Positions 36,201 to 49,102 of a stretch of DNA of 64,000 bases are shown piece after piece. The DNA lies in contig LUCM01004312.1 in NCBI GenBank assembly GCA_008360955.1, positions 90,482-154,481 on the forward strand, given 5' to 3'. This DNA comes from Fasciolopsis buskii (Eukaryota; Platyhelminthes; Trematoda; Plagiorchiida; Fasciolidae). Under the pieces are notes generated by a model, which saw nothing but the letters and a program-made list of their open reading frames with translations, was not told the origin of the DNA and did not search any database. The translations under genes were made by a program, and so were the position numbers. Position 1 is the stretch's first letter; the number at the start of each line of letters is the position of its first letter.

Positions 36201-37959
36201 AAATGTCCAAGCTACACTTTGTATCCATCTATAATGTAAGCAACAAGTAAATTTACATTAATTGAAATTAGATCCAGTAATGATTTTTTATTTAGGCTGC
36301 TTATTGTCAAGGTTCAAAGACGATATCTGTACGCTTTCCGCTCGGACACGTTTTCACACGAAGACATCGAAACAGCTGGGATCTTTGTTGATTTTAGTTC
36401 AGCACTACTGTTTGCCCCTAACTCGTGTCTGTTTAACACGCGTGTGCAGCTCATCAATGCAGGAACGTAATGCCTGCTAACAGAACAGTCACCCATCATT
36501 CCCCTACCTACTTCAATTAGCCATTGTCACATGCGTAAACTAATCGTTCCCACTAAATATCTGATTAACTTGTAAAAATACATTTCTTCGCAAAGTCGCA
36601 CGCAGAATGCCCACAATACCATTGCTTGTTTTGTTCAGATTTTATGTGCGCAGGAAACGGTACACATTTGTCTAGCATTAGTGAACCAAACTAGTTCCGA
36701 ATTTGTTTTCATCTGATAACGTTCGCGCGAGTTTCGAAACCTTGGGCGAAAACTATGTTGTGTCTCCGCCCCGCTTCTTTCCCAACAGACCGAATTAACA
36801 AATCATTGGAAAAGTTCGAACTTTAGATTTTCCAAAAACGTGTTTCCCTTCCGAACTGCAATCCATTTGTCTAAAAATAGCTATTCCCGTTAGATATCTT
36901 TGACGCTTCAGAGAACTTAACAAGTTTTCGATCACGGCATTATCTGACAGTTAACATTCTTATTGCGGTGACCTAAATGAACGTGATTACTCATTGTCCG
37001 GCCCTTCCAATTATGGCTCATTAAGCATAGATTTAGGATAAATCACGCACACCCCTGGTGCAGATCCTTAAATTGTTCTGAAGGGGTATTGTTACACGAA
37101 GAGTCCAGTGTTATCAAGAATCACATAACCGATCGTGTGGCCGTTTAATGGCATCTTTTTTCCCTCTCATTTTCTGTCACTTTGAGGTGTAGGAACAAGT
37201 AACTGGCTGGATTTTAGTTTGAATTCAACTTTTAATATGAAATCACAAGAATTTCCCAGGAATGAATCTAAAATAGGCAAGTTAAACCAGACAGCCTACT
37301 CAATGTACCGTCCCGTTGAATCTTGGCTGTTTCGAAACACCGTCGACTACGCGCTAGCAATCAGTGAAACGTGGCGTGGTTCAAATAATCACATGCCATA
37401 ATCGATCATCATGGCTCGGAGGCGGTTTAGGGGGATATATGGAGGAGCTTTATCGAGACACTCTAGTTGATAATGAAAATCCCAATAGCATTCTGCGCCT
37501 CGCAAACAGTAACAGCTCGGATTTGGAACGACTATGTGGCGAATCGAAAACATAAACATATACCACGCAGTAAATATTACCACAAGGAAACAGTAACTCG
37601 TAGCGCATTGAAATGTTCAGTGCAGGTTTAGGGCCAGTCACAAATGCAATCGAGCGTCGTAACGGTTCAATCCAATTGTCACTGTAGATATTTGATCCCG
37701 GATTCAAGTGAAGCTGGGAAAGACGGTCAGCCAACGATTTGGTTAGATTAGACGAAAAACAGCAGTTGAAGAAAATGCAACGCAAATCAAAATCGTGCCC
37801 CAATAATCCAGGTGGTTATGAAGAAAAAAGCGCTTCCTTTATTTCGTAAACCTAGGAAGCCTTTAACAAAGCAGTGTCATGTAAGAGAACGAGCAGATAA
37901 ATGCACAAATTCCATAACATTTCGTCTACCGGGAAGATAATGATGCACCAGGCTGTGAT
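33261..37959. other. no gene identified outside the SINE at 35755
   Basis: Short frames only on both strands. No microsatellite or inverted repeat was noticed. Confidence 0.3.
35755..35985 (-). repeat. tRNA-derived SINE family 2, full copy
   Basis: Minus strand: GTGGGTCAAGCGTCTGTCAC, B-box-like AGAGATTCGATTCACG, then CATTTTGGTGGTAGACAGC and a tail near CATGTGCCTTCC. Same order as the copy at 9125. Confidence 0.62.
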
Positions 37960-38310
37960 GAATCTACGTGCAAGTCACATAATATAGCCCTGTGCTGCTT
38001 CGAGCTAGCTTACCTAGACAACCGGCCAATAGGAACCACAGTGACATTTGGTCGCATTGTTCAAATATTCCTCCAAGGCAATTGGGCTATATTCCGCAAG
38101 TCAGGATCTCTCTTATTTTGCACATAAACGCATGAGTTGTAAATAAAACTCGAAGTTACTTTCCATTATTGTCTTTGGTTGCTTAGCTTCGGTCGGAGTC
38201 AGCTGAGTGACTGGAAGCAATTCACGTCCCTTGTTTACTGCGACTGACCAAATTCCGTATACGGATTTCGAGTCTGAATATTATTCTATCGGATAGATGA
38301 AGAGTGCCGG
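37960..38310. repeat. unclassified interspersed repeat E, copy 3
   Basis: Contains ATTCCTCCAAGGCAATTGGG, TTGCACATAAACGCATGAG, TTGGTTGCTTAGCTTCGG and AAATTCCGTATACGGATTTC in the same order as copies 1 and 2. Confidence 0.55.
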
Positions 38311-38989
38311 CTTTTTGATGCACCAGCCCCTCGAATGAAACCGTCACTGAAGGATGCATTCGGATCACTGAATAAACACTGAGTATCTCAAATCGTTGTT
38401 GCGGTTACTTGTTATAAATTTTCTCTAATAAGCCTGGAGGCCAGGGAAAAAGGATGGCACATTCAGTCGTCGCCTCATTTTTGACGAACCCTGTTGTCAT
38501 AGCAACTATTTACCCGTGAAACAAAGTTGGCAATGTATTTCTCATTTGGTTATTGCTTTCGGGCGTCACTGATGCACGAATTCGTAAAACCTTGCTCACA
38601 AAAACATCATCTTAGCTTGCTTAGGAGATTGATTGTTACACTGCACAGAAGAAAATTGATATTCATGTAAACGGATAGTTAGTCCATAGGGGTTTATCTA
38701 GTAAGAATTTCGCGAGTCTATCTTATCTGCTGCTCCTAAAGGACATTCTATTATCGTGATACCGGGGGACAATCTAATTAGTATTAGTTGTTCTGTTTTA
38801 AATGCAGCATTGAAGCTTCAGCATGGGAATAAACATTCTGCCATCAATCTAATAGAACCTTTAAACCACTGGAAGTCATGTTACCTTTGGATAAGTTCGC
38901 AAATCAATTCTTGAACTCTTTTAAGGATGTGTCATCATGGGCGAACTGTTCTTGTTGATACATGTTGTTAATCTAGGTACCGGAATGGA

Positions 38990-39210
38990 TTTCTGTGGCG
39001 AAAAATCACTACTTCAAGTTTTCTGTGGTGGTTGCAACACCTATTTGCGAAATCTGGTCTCCCGGAGGAAATGGTTATTCTAAATGGTCTCCAATTTCGT
39101 GATTACGAGTTTGCAAACTATCCGTCAACGACCGGTGCTCACCATATGGGGACGATTCACAATGCACAATCCGTTGGCCAACTGAGTGGTAAAAAGTTTA
39201 AAATGTGCGT
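38990..39210 (+). mobile_element. Ty3/gypsy integrase core relic
   Basis: A plus-strand segment reads LQHLFAKSGLPEEMVILNG, LQFRDYEFANYPSTTGAHHM and AQSVGQLSGKKF, which follows the integrase core pattern FARFGLP, SDNGxQF, EFA, H-xSNGxAE of Ty3/gypsy elements. The Asp of DNG is Leu and the Glu of the last motif is gone, so two of the three catalytic acids are lost. No LTR, reverse transcriptase or protease was seen nearby. Weak similarity may run on to about 39720. Confidence 0.55.
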
Positions 39211-41329
39211 TAGAAAAAATTATTCCGACGCTTCGATTTTGCCTTAGTAATGAATAGGGCCATTTGCTTCTGTATTGACTGCTTACGGAACTACACCGCA
39301 TACAACCGCCAAAATCACTTTCACAACTATTTTTTGGCAGGTAAATGCGAACTCGGTTGAAAGTAGCACTATTGGAGTAAATGGAACCATTCAGAAAAGA
39401 AGAGAGCAAAAGCAGTACTAATACAGACGGTGTGGTCAAGCGGTTCGATCTGGAACAACCGTCACAGTTCGAGAAGATGAAGCTCGCAAAGGCGAGAACA
39501 TGCTCTGTTTGCCAGTAATATTTCAAATGGAACAATCTCCGTACGCGTACCTGACAGAAGGTGGAACTAAGGTTAGTAACTCTGTTAAATATTTACTTTT
39601 ATGGAAACGGATCACCGGAGCTAATCTAGTCGAGTGGAGCACCACTTTAGTACATGCCTACAGAACCTGCCATGTACGAATTCTGGTTGGGCAGTGCATG
39701 CAGTCTAAATAGAAGACGGGGGTCAGTGTTTAGCTCTGATCGGGGCATGGTAATAGTGGAATCCCCGTGCGGATCGCACGCACATTGTTCATTGATCAAT
39801 CCGGTGATGTATTAGGCTATTTGCCCTTGACTTTTGTTGTTTGATCGCTGTCGTCGATTCTTCGCTTTGGTGGCATGTATGATTTCACTTCTACGTCTTC
39901 TGTATCTACTCCCGGAGCGCGTTTGGTTTTGTGCACAAAAAGCATGTTCGACGGTAGCTTTTGTCAAACAGAAGTCATATAGTATATCTGTCTTGTCACA
40001 GTGGAGTTCCGATAGAAGTTAATCAAAAAAGAACAATTACTTGCATAAAATTTTCCACGGTTTTGATTCCTGACATTCAACACTTCTAAATGAATTGAGT
40101 CATTTCACTTCTATCATTAAGGTATATTGCTCAGCCACAAAAATGTTTGTCTAGTCGTATGTTTGTATCACACATTATTGTCCAGCGCTGGGAGTTTGTT
40201 TGCGTCAGATAAAAATGACCGAACCGCTGTTTCGGTGTGGTCAAAAGTTCACGGTTTTACAAGCATTCCCGTCGTTTAATGGCTTCCAACTACAGTTCGG
40301 TAGTCAATGCATAGATTACAGGTTTTCTTCGCCGTTTAAGAGGGAAATACCACAATTCAAGAGTACGCCGTAGCAGCTCACAAGTAAAATACCATTTGGG
40401 TCCCGGCTGTTAAACAGCGCACTTTGGCTGGTAAGCCGCGAAATGTACTGCAGGATAAAAACACGTGATTCGACAATGCATGAGGCATGAGAACCGATGA
40501 ACCCACTCAGGTGGATCGAAGTCCTAGTCTGAGTCATGTGAAAATGTATCAATCAATTGGGAAGAGGCACATGACTTCTTGGCCTAGTTTCAGTCCTGCC
40601 TGAGGTCACTCATCGTTTGAATTCTCCAGCCGACTGTAATGGCTTGGTTGCTTAGGTTGGATCACGTGGGTTTACCTTAACCAAGTAAAAATGTGTATAA
40701 GCGGGACATTTTACGTCCCAGTTGAAACAATCGGACAGCATTTACCTAAGAAGGAGTTCATAAAATCTGAATGAATTTTGAACCTTGTGGTTGTCATAAG
40801 CTCCATTCGGAATTATTGTGCATTTGTCCTTTCGGATTGATTATCATATTGTTTTCTGTTGGTAATCTCATTGAAACTGATGGTTCTCTTGAAATAGACT
40901 GGGAAAACTTTTCTGTCGTTCGGGTAACTCAAGGCATTAGAATCGCCTAGAAAATTCAGACAGTGATCTCAGGGCACTTTAGGATGTCAGAAAGATGTTT
41001 ACTCTATCAATAAACAATGGCTATTAGGCTGCAGTCAGTGGTCGCAAATTAGCTCCCCGCGGAACTGAAAATAGACTAAGAAGCTAAGTGCTTCTTTCTA
41101 ACTGACTTATTAAATTCTTCACGTGACTCTATTTCACTCTTGCAAAGGTCAAGTTGGGGGCTACCATGTCGGATTTGATCGTCCTGAGTCATGTGTGAAC
41201 TCTATTCAAGGGCGCTGCCCCGATTGACTGCTGTACTCTTAAACCATTGCGGAATGTTTTTCGTACTTGGACGGGGGTGAAACCTATGCTCTATGCACTG
41301 ACTGCCGAATGCTAGCCACAGGCTACTGA

Positions 41330-41607
41330 ATGACAGGAACTTATGCAGTGCAAAACTGCTTGAGCCTTCTCCTCGAAAAGTTGTATCATGAAGTGCAGGA
41401 CAATGAGAAATCAATGCGTCCATCAAGTTTGGCAGAGTATGTAGACATCGATGGTATTAGGCCCAACCGAATTCCTGAATTCCTTGCATTTAGGGTATGC
41501 TATTCTCGAATTGTTTAGACCACAACCCAGTCGAAGTATTCCACAGTTTACCAGTGGTCACGTTGTTTATGATGGACCGGGACCAGAGGTTCGCAAATCA
41601 ATAAGTG
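41330..41607 (+). CDS. two exon-like segments of an unrecognised gene
   Basis: Segment one ends at AGG|GTATGC (about 41492) after LSLLLEKLYHEVQDNEKSM and EYVDIDGIRPNRIPEFLAFR. A 52-base intron ends CCACAG, and segment two (60 bases, FTSGHVVYDGPGPEVRKSIS) ends at a consensus donor AGT|GTAAGT. Both junctions are phase 0, so the frame is continuous. No further exons could be joined with confidence and no family is recognised. The evidence is splice-site quality and composition only. Confidence 0.33.
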
Positions 41608-43559
41608 TAAGTAGATGCAGTCTCACCGTGTCAGATCGTGTGAGGACAACAATGATACCAAAAACAGAAGGCACTATGTCATTGGCTAGCAGCAGCTGCC
41701 TGATTGTGATTTGTGATTGGACTTTGAGAACGCAAAGAGGAAAACTAGGAAAACCTGTGGCGAACAGTGTCAATTAATCACTGTGGGCGATCAGTTTCTG
41801 AACAAGTCGTGCCGAACTTACTACCAACGAACCAGGCGGAATCTGCGATGAGAACTGAAAGTGAGAGGTAAGAAGAGAAATGCTGCGCACCGCGTCGTTT
41901 CCCGACGCCACCGGTTGGCTTAAAACTATGGTAGCCTGATCTGCGAAAGCATGGTTCAATGGATAACACTGATCCATTGTATGTTACCATTGTCAAATGA
42001 ATCCATGCTTTACTGTGCTCTGGTAATACCTTGACGCATTGAGGTAACAATCTTTGACCTTCATCTTACTTTGACCACAATGTATTATCATAAAGTACTC
42101 ATGTTGACTGATTAAGGACCCGGTTAATATTTGTGTGAATTCGCATAAGAAAACTATAGCACATAATTTTTCCAGTACTCTTTTCAACCTTCGTTGACTG
42201 TTTCATGTACTCAAGCAAGATGCTCTGCCTGAAAGTACAAAAATAAGCAGATCAAATCAGCTGTCCTAGGAAATTTCAATATTGGTGATTTTGGCTTGGC
42301 GGGACCCGTGAATGATGTGGTGCTGAACAAAAGTTCAAAAGATACTATAAGACCATACACTGAGACCCATTTGATAGCCAAGGTGCGAGCAAATATGTAG
42401 ATACCCAAGCTTTCTTGTTAGGTTATTCAGTATGCTCATTGCATCTAGGATGGAATGCATAAACTTGTGGTCGCTAGAGCTGGTTGAGACAAACACCACA
42501 GTGATATCATTGTAAACACAGATACACGAAGAAAACTCACAAGCGCGTCGGATTGATCAGCTCAATTTTATCAACACAATGGTTCATTATGTGGTGTTTG
42601 GATCCAACCCAGCGTTGAAAAGCACGGAATGGCTTATCCAACTGATTGGTTTCTGTCAGGAACTATCAGAAGCAATGCATATCCACCGGGACCGAACTGG
42701 GGTGGGAAACCAGCAGCCGTGAGTTTAAATTCTTGGTCACCTGGCTATCCATGTGGCTGCAAACACCCACTATTTTATTCGCATGAAATTGTGAGTTCAT
42801 TCTAACAGTAAAGGTATAGACCCCCAACGCAACTTTAAAGGTCGGATGAAGCTTTAATTGTCTGACGAACTTCTTACTGGTGTAAACTGTCCTGAGATTC
42901 AGAAGAAACTACTATTCAAGCATAATCTCACATTTATAAAGGTTTAGACAATTTGTGGGCAAACGAATAACGACTATGACGTCATAGTAGACCATTTTGT
43001 TGTTCATTTTCGGAGGACTGACCTCATCCATCTGGTAATTCGAATCCGAATTCCAAAAAATCGGCCGTAAGACAAGTACTTGAAATAATAACACGGAATC
43101 CGACCGTTATCAGTAAAACAGGGATACGGCCGGCCGGTTTGCATATAAATGACTCTAACCCAAACTACACAGCCGAAGACAACGAGATGACCATAACAGC
43201 TCCAAAACATTAATCGGTTTATTCACAAATCACATATTCAAATGCGGATCACGGAAAGTCGTCACTGGTAGATTATGTTCGGGCCAGTGCTGCATGGCCC
43301 ATTTTATACCTCTCATTCATCTGTCAGCCACGGTTCTGCGTGGCTGGCTGTATTCGCAGGCAATAGCGAAACTGTACTGGGCTGTATCACCACAACACTG
43401 CATGACGAATCATGTCAGTTGCAAATTAAATTTCCCACTGATTTCATAGTATGTTCATGAATTACAGTTTTATATATATAGGCTTGCATCTCAGCCAATG
43501 GTGTTCTGCTGGCAGCTTAAGTCAAAGATTTCAGAATAATACTAAAGAGGTCAACTGTG

Positions 43560-43800
43560 ATGGGCCGTCATGCAATTCACGTGACACAGTCCGATACAGT
43601 TTACTTATCGCCTGCAATTAAGATCAACCAATCATATCAGTGGTAATCACGCAAGAGAAAAACGAGCATCTCACGGCGACCATTGGCCCAAATATACTCC
43701 ATCATTACCAATTCTGTCTAGTAACTGCGTATACGAATGTGCTTTCCAGTTGACGAAGCTTCTTTGCTCTGCTCATTTACATACTCTGTTATCGGACTTA
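43560..43800. repeat. unclassified interspersed repeat E, copy 4 (partial)
   Basis: Starts CATGCAATTCACGTGACACA, like copy 2. It keeps the CAACCA..CAGTGGTAATCACGC block but lacks a clear later half. Confidence 0.4.
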
Positions 43801-44075
43801 GCCTAGTACTTAATGGCGGCCTGTTCCCGTGTGTTCTTACCATCGATCGTAGGTAGTGACACTAATACCAGCTCTAACAATGATGCAGTAGGTGATTGAC
43901 AGATAGAGAGTAGAAAACCATGAGACAGCGATACGGCGTGAATTACTCATAAGTGAAACGTTTTCGGAGGTGGAAAATTAACGATTTTGTGTCCTCATGA
44001 AGTTCACCTTACTAGAAAGTAACGGTTATTATTGGAGAAAGGGGACTTATTTAAAAGTGACAGGTTTAAGGGGGG

Positions 44076-44360
44076 TTGGTGACAAAGACCTCGAAAACTG
44101 ATATTAGTGCCGTGAAAAGCAGACAAAAGAAGCAAAGCAAAACATGCCACCGGCTAAATGCCAACGTGATTAAAATCCGCAACAATCAAATATTGTCATA
44201 TACTAATGCACGAGGAAAAGTGTTTGCTGACAAACTGCACTATCCTTGTGATTGTGAACGAGAGAACAAAGTATACCAATTGATAATTGTTTCAGTTCGA
44301 CGACAAACACTTTGTTGGGCACATTGGATGTCCAGTCAACCAGTGTCATTTGAGGAATAA
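44076..44360 (+). other. unassigned open frame, possible transposon relic
   Basis: A 94-codon plus-strand frame that begins with GTG, not ATG. It is Lys-rich and includes ILSYTNARGKVFADKLHYPC then DCERENK. The short GK-then-CxC layout recalls the N-terminus of some uncharacterised transposon proteins, but the match is too short to rely on. Confidence 0.15.
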
Positions 44361-46289
44361 ATGAAAAATATATTAGATTTGTCATACGAGAATGGTTTGA
44401 GGCACGAAGTCACACTGTCATCATTCTTTTTCCAGTATGATTTTCTGTCCTTCCGGGGGTAATCAGATCCTTCACGTTGCAAGGCGGAATGGTCCACATG
44501 ACGGTTTAACTGAAATTTTCTGACCATAAATCATACTAATGTTAAAATGGATGCGTGATCCGACGATGTGTTCAATCGGTCATTTTCGAAACTGACAGAC
44601 CAATGAGAACAGCACCATCTTGGGAGGCGAGTTGCTGTTCGATTAGTATGTTACTCAGCGCTTTTCGTTTATTGTTCTAATTTAACTTGTTTGTTGTTGA
44701 CGGATCACAAATTGGCGACGATGATTCTCCAAAAGAATCGTAAAATTGCGTGAATATATGCCACATGATAACACGATGTTGCCGAGGTAAAATCTAATGT
44801 CTAGTTTTTTGGTGAGCCAGAACAAAATTAGTAGTACACTTAATCGAAGGATGCGTCTAGACAAAATGATCAAGTGTGTGAGTAGTTCGTTAATTCTTTG
44901 TCGAACGTTCGATCCATATACACAAACAAAATTGGCTCACTGGGACTGGTGAATCAGCGAAGTAGTGCTGATAGCGACAGGTTACAAGGTTCCATCTAAA
45001 TCGACTACTATTAAGGACAGTAGGCACTATGTCAATATCTGGTTCTGTGTGTGGAAACCACTTTTATACTATTAATTACATCCTTTACTGTGCTACTGCT
45101 CTTAGATTAATTCACATTAATACTCCTGTATTAGGCGCGTTGATCGGCCACTTTTACAAGCTTACCATGACCGCTGACTTAGAGCGTTACGCATGTAAAC
45201 GTAGCAAAATCAGACGATGATTTTGCGAAGATATTCGTTGATTCTCAGCTAACAATCAGCCAAAAAGGGCTAGTAGAACCGCAAAACACGTGAAAACGTC
45301 ATATTCATTGCATGGAGGCCACAGCGACATCTAATAAACCCAAAAGCAACGGAGGAGCGGATCGATGGCATCGCATGACAAGCAGAGCGAAGAAAATCAT
45401 AGGAGGCCTGATTGACATTTTAGTCAACTGGATGAATATGACACGGGACCAGAAGTAAATTAATCAATCAGAAGTTCCAATGAAATCAAAGCGGATAAAC
45501 TAATGGACGATGGCTGGAAAGAATGGGTGATTTTTCCAATACCACAGTCAGTGGAGCACTTCAATTTGAAAACTTTTTCTGTGCAGTTTTTCAACTTTGC
45601 CCTGGTTTTCGTTCTCTTTCCATCCTTTGATTAGGCAGTGATGTCAGACAGCACACCGGTTTCACGTTAATATTTGTACAATCTGAACCTGAATGAGCTG
45701 TTGAGACTTAGCCAAACCAAATCTGACTTTTCAAGGAATTAATGAATAAGAATAATGTTGGATCAATCGAATCTTGATGAAAGTCTAAAACCATTTCGTG
45801 CAAATAATTTTGTACCAACCAAGTGGGAACGGGGAAGAGCAGAAAGATAATTCTGCCGGAATTTTTGTGGCCGAGTAGAACAGACGACAAATATGTGGAT
45901 AGACCATAAGTGGTGCAAACAGCGCGCTAGTACAATCCGAAATAATAAAAACAACATGTACAATCACTTCGACTTCACATTCCATTTCACGACGAACTGA
46001 CCTACCGACCAACCATCTAAAGTGTTACTTGCTTGCGTACATACGAATAAATTATAAGAGATTTCAAAGTTTACTTTATGCCTTCCTACGCCAGTCGGCT
46101 ACCGCCAAATGCGGCGCCACACCTGATCTGTGGGAACCGCATTCGGGTGTGCGGTTCTCTATCGTTTCTAGGTTCAATGTCACGATCACTAGTTTGCGCT
46201 AAAAATCACGGGGCCTTTAAGGCCATGCAGTTGCCTCAATGAAATGTTCAGTTTCAGTTCAGCAAATTATTCGTCTGATAATGAGATTC

Positions 46290-46350
46290 ATCATCCCTAT
46301 CATCGTCATCATCATCATCATTATCACCATCATCATTTACATTATCATCA
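46290..46350 (-). repeat. (ATG)n tail at the 3' end of the RTE copy
   Basis: On the plus strand a run of CAT/ATC triplets with few interruptions. It is 3' of the RTE coding end, where RTE elements typically finish in a short trinucleotide repeat. It produces a false Asp-rich reading. Confidence 0.75.
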
Positions 46351-46529
46351 CCGTTCAGTGTTAAGCAGCAGCTGCTTTCTCCCAGAGTTACACATTGCTG
46401 CAGAAAAATGACTCGGCAGAAATTGACTGTTCGCGGTTCACTGCCATATCCTTCAGTCTTTCCATCTAGTTGGTTGCAGATCCTTCGGACCCCAAGCATG
46501 AAGACTAGAGATATCTAATATAGAACCTC

Positions 46530-47220
46530 CGGAGTCTACGGGTTACGCGGCCTCGGATAGTACGCGGTATTTCATCGATCTCAGACGCAGAACAGCGGTA
46601 CAGCAGCTGATAAAAGAGTTTGCCGAGCAGTCAGAAGTATTGGAACTATCAAACTGGTTCTAAAAATGCCACAGATTAGTAAGAAATAATGAATACCGTG
46701 CAATCAACAATGAGGCACGTGGCTGTAGCAGTTGCCAGATGGACAGCAATCCGTCAGAAACGGAACAGAAAGCGGCAGGTTAACAACGATTCACTCATAC
46801 CAACAAGATAAACAGTTATCGCGTACTGGTCCAGTTCGACAGTCAAGTTGTCATGTGAACAGAGACGCAGTTAGTGAGTCGACAGTACAGCCTAGCGACA
46901 TGACAGCTATTCAACCTATCAAACAGAAGGTAAAGTTAACGCAGTGTGGGGTCAGTAGATGATCGGGGGACGCAGTCCCATATCGGACAAAACACACGAA
47001 CGCGCTCTGAAATCAAAACCGTCCTCAGAAGTTTAATGCTCAGACGGTATTGGCGTGTATGTGTACGTGAGTGTGTGAACAGGTACACGAACACGTGCAC
47101 GTATCAGGTGGTTCCGTGTGAATTAGCGCAATTCTTCATTGATTTGCCGTTGAAGCCTTGAGGACTCTACATATACTTTATCTAAGTTGATTGTACTTTT
47201 TTCATTCTATGATGTCACAA
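46530..47220. repeat. sequence interrupting the RTE C-terminal region
   Basis: In the copy at 28420 the segments flanking this interval are about 120 bases apart; here they are about 0.7 kb apart. The interval has no recognisable domain. It could be an insertion of an unknown non-autonomous element. Boundaries are approximate because the RTE is worn at both edges. Confidence 0.4.
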
Positions 47221-49010
47221 CATCTATTGACATTTACGCAGCTGTTTCCACTCCGTGGGAGGAACGCAAAATAGGGCACGGTGCGGTAGACGAGTGTTCG
47301 CCATACGCAACACATGACCCAACCAAGGGAGACTAATGAACTTTATTAGCTGCAATACAATAATCTCAGATCCCGCAACTGACACTACATTCCTAACCTG
47401 AACATTTCTTGCACGGTAATTCAATCTATTCCTGGGGATGATAAGTAGACATCTGTGGTCGGAAACCACTAAGCAACGAACATTTTCAGCACGCAAACTT
47501 CTTGTCTCATAACCACAAATACGGCACAAACAAATATCCGACGCCAAAAGTGCTTTAGTTCACAATATGCTCTTTGAGCGCTAAATATACGCTTGCTCAC
47601 CTCCCTTACCACGCTACCATCCGTTGTTACGCAACTGACAAATTAATTGAAGCGGTTGACAATGTTTAGTTCTTAATCCAGCATCAAGTTAGGGATTCAT
47701 GTGTTCCATTCCTGTAGCAGCTTGTTACAGGTGCAAATCAGACGCCGAATGCAACCACAACCCTTGCGAGTCGATCCAACGCAAGATGTGCAAATTCCAC
47801 GGATTCGAAAAACGCTACCTCGTCTGTGTAAACCAGGTCAGAGAGCTTCTTTTCATTTTCCAATCCGAACCCATACATGCGGAAGACCGTCTAAAGCATC
47901 CTCCATTACTTCGTCCATGGCGAATCTGAACATGAACGGTGGGATGAGATACTCTTGTCGAACACCGCTGGTCGCTTCGAATGAACTTGATACTCAAACT
48001 TATACTCTTACGCAGCCATAGGTATGCAAGTACAATGCTAATAACAGGTCCACTGATTTCTCTGGCTCATACTTCCGGTGTAGAGTACTGGTCCACTGGA
48101 TAGAGGACGCTTTTCAAGTCAAGAACAACTGCGATTGTAGGGCGGCTGTGTGTTATACGTTTCGAACAGCTGGTGAATAGTTATAATGAGATCGATGCAA
48201 ATAGACCTGGATGAAATTCAGCCTACTGTTTGCGGACGCTAATTTCTCGAACTGGTGTAGAACAGTGCGGCATTATCGAATCTAAGACCTTAGTAACCTT
48301 CGGAATTAAACTAATTTTGCAATGGTTGATGCAATCAATAAGTACTGCGTTCTTGAAAATGGATACAATCCGTGACCGCTCCCACGATAACTGAATACGT
48401 TCCTCGTTCCAACTATCTTGGAACAAGGAGATAGGTACTTTTATCAGGGCCTCTCCGTCCAGTTTGAAAAGAACTAAAGGACGTTCTTTGGCACAGGACA
48501 CTTTTTATCTCTTCAGTTATCGAACTTTGGACTCTACTTCTGCTTATGTTGAGGGATTAAGACACACCTTCCAAGGATTCGCAGTTGTTGAAATCGCAGC
48601 AATTACATTAGGACGCAGCGAACTAACCTGATGTTTGAATAATTCAGCCAAACGGTCGAAACTTCCCTATTCGTCATAAATATTCGTCATATATAGGCTC
48701 CGCACTTCCATTCCATATTGTTTTGCTATCTGCAGTCTGCCGTCCACCAGTGTCGAGTGTAAGTTTAAACAGTTTTTGGCTCCCTTAATACATCAGGTTT
48801 CATAGTCACTCTTAAGGCTTGTAGTCAACTGATTTTGTAGATATGGTATTATCTCATTCACCTCCTTACAATTAGAGCTGGCATTTTTGTTCCTCCAGAC
48901 TTGGCATTCCGGCAAAATTCACAGCCGGATTTGTGATGGGTGTCGAAGATCAATCTGTATGCATGCGGCTGTGTAAAATAATGCATTGTGATTTGCACGG
49001 AACAATAAAT

Positions 49011-49102
49011 TGGCACCGACGGGGATGGGATTTGAACCCACGCCGGGAAACCCCAACGGATTAGCAGGCCATCGCCCTAACCACTTGGCCACCTGGCCTC
49101 AC
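49011..49102 (-). tRNA. tRNA-Ser(GCT)-like pseudogene or SINE head
   Basis: Minus strand: A box TGGCCAAGTGGTTAGGGCGA, an anticodon loop with GCT (complement of 49063-49065), a long variable arm and a B-box region GTGGGTTCAAATCCCAT match the layout of cytosolic tRNA-Ser(GCT). The acceptor stem does not pair well (two mismatches in the middle, one G-T), so it is not a functional tRNA gene as read. It lies inside the RTE copy, which fits a tRNA-derived SINE insertion. Confidence 0.55.

Larger units (their letters stand above)
39211..46269. other. mostly unassigned; exon-like pair at 41330 and repeat E at 43560
   Basis: Besides those entries, I saw possible further gypsy remnants to 39720 and the frame at 44076. 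The rest shows only short frames. Confidence 0.3.

Noticed and set aside
46254..46499. Asp-rich minus-strand open frame
   Set aside because: The Asp run comes from the ATG/GAT triplet tail of the RTE copy, and the rest is RTE sequence in a wrong frame.
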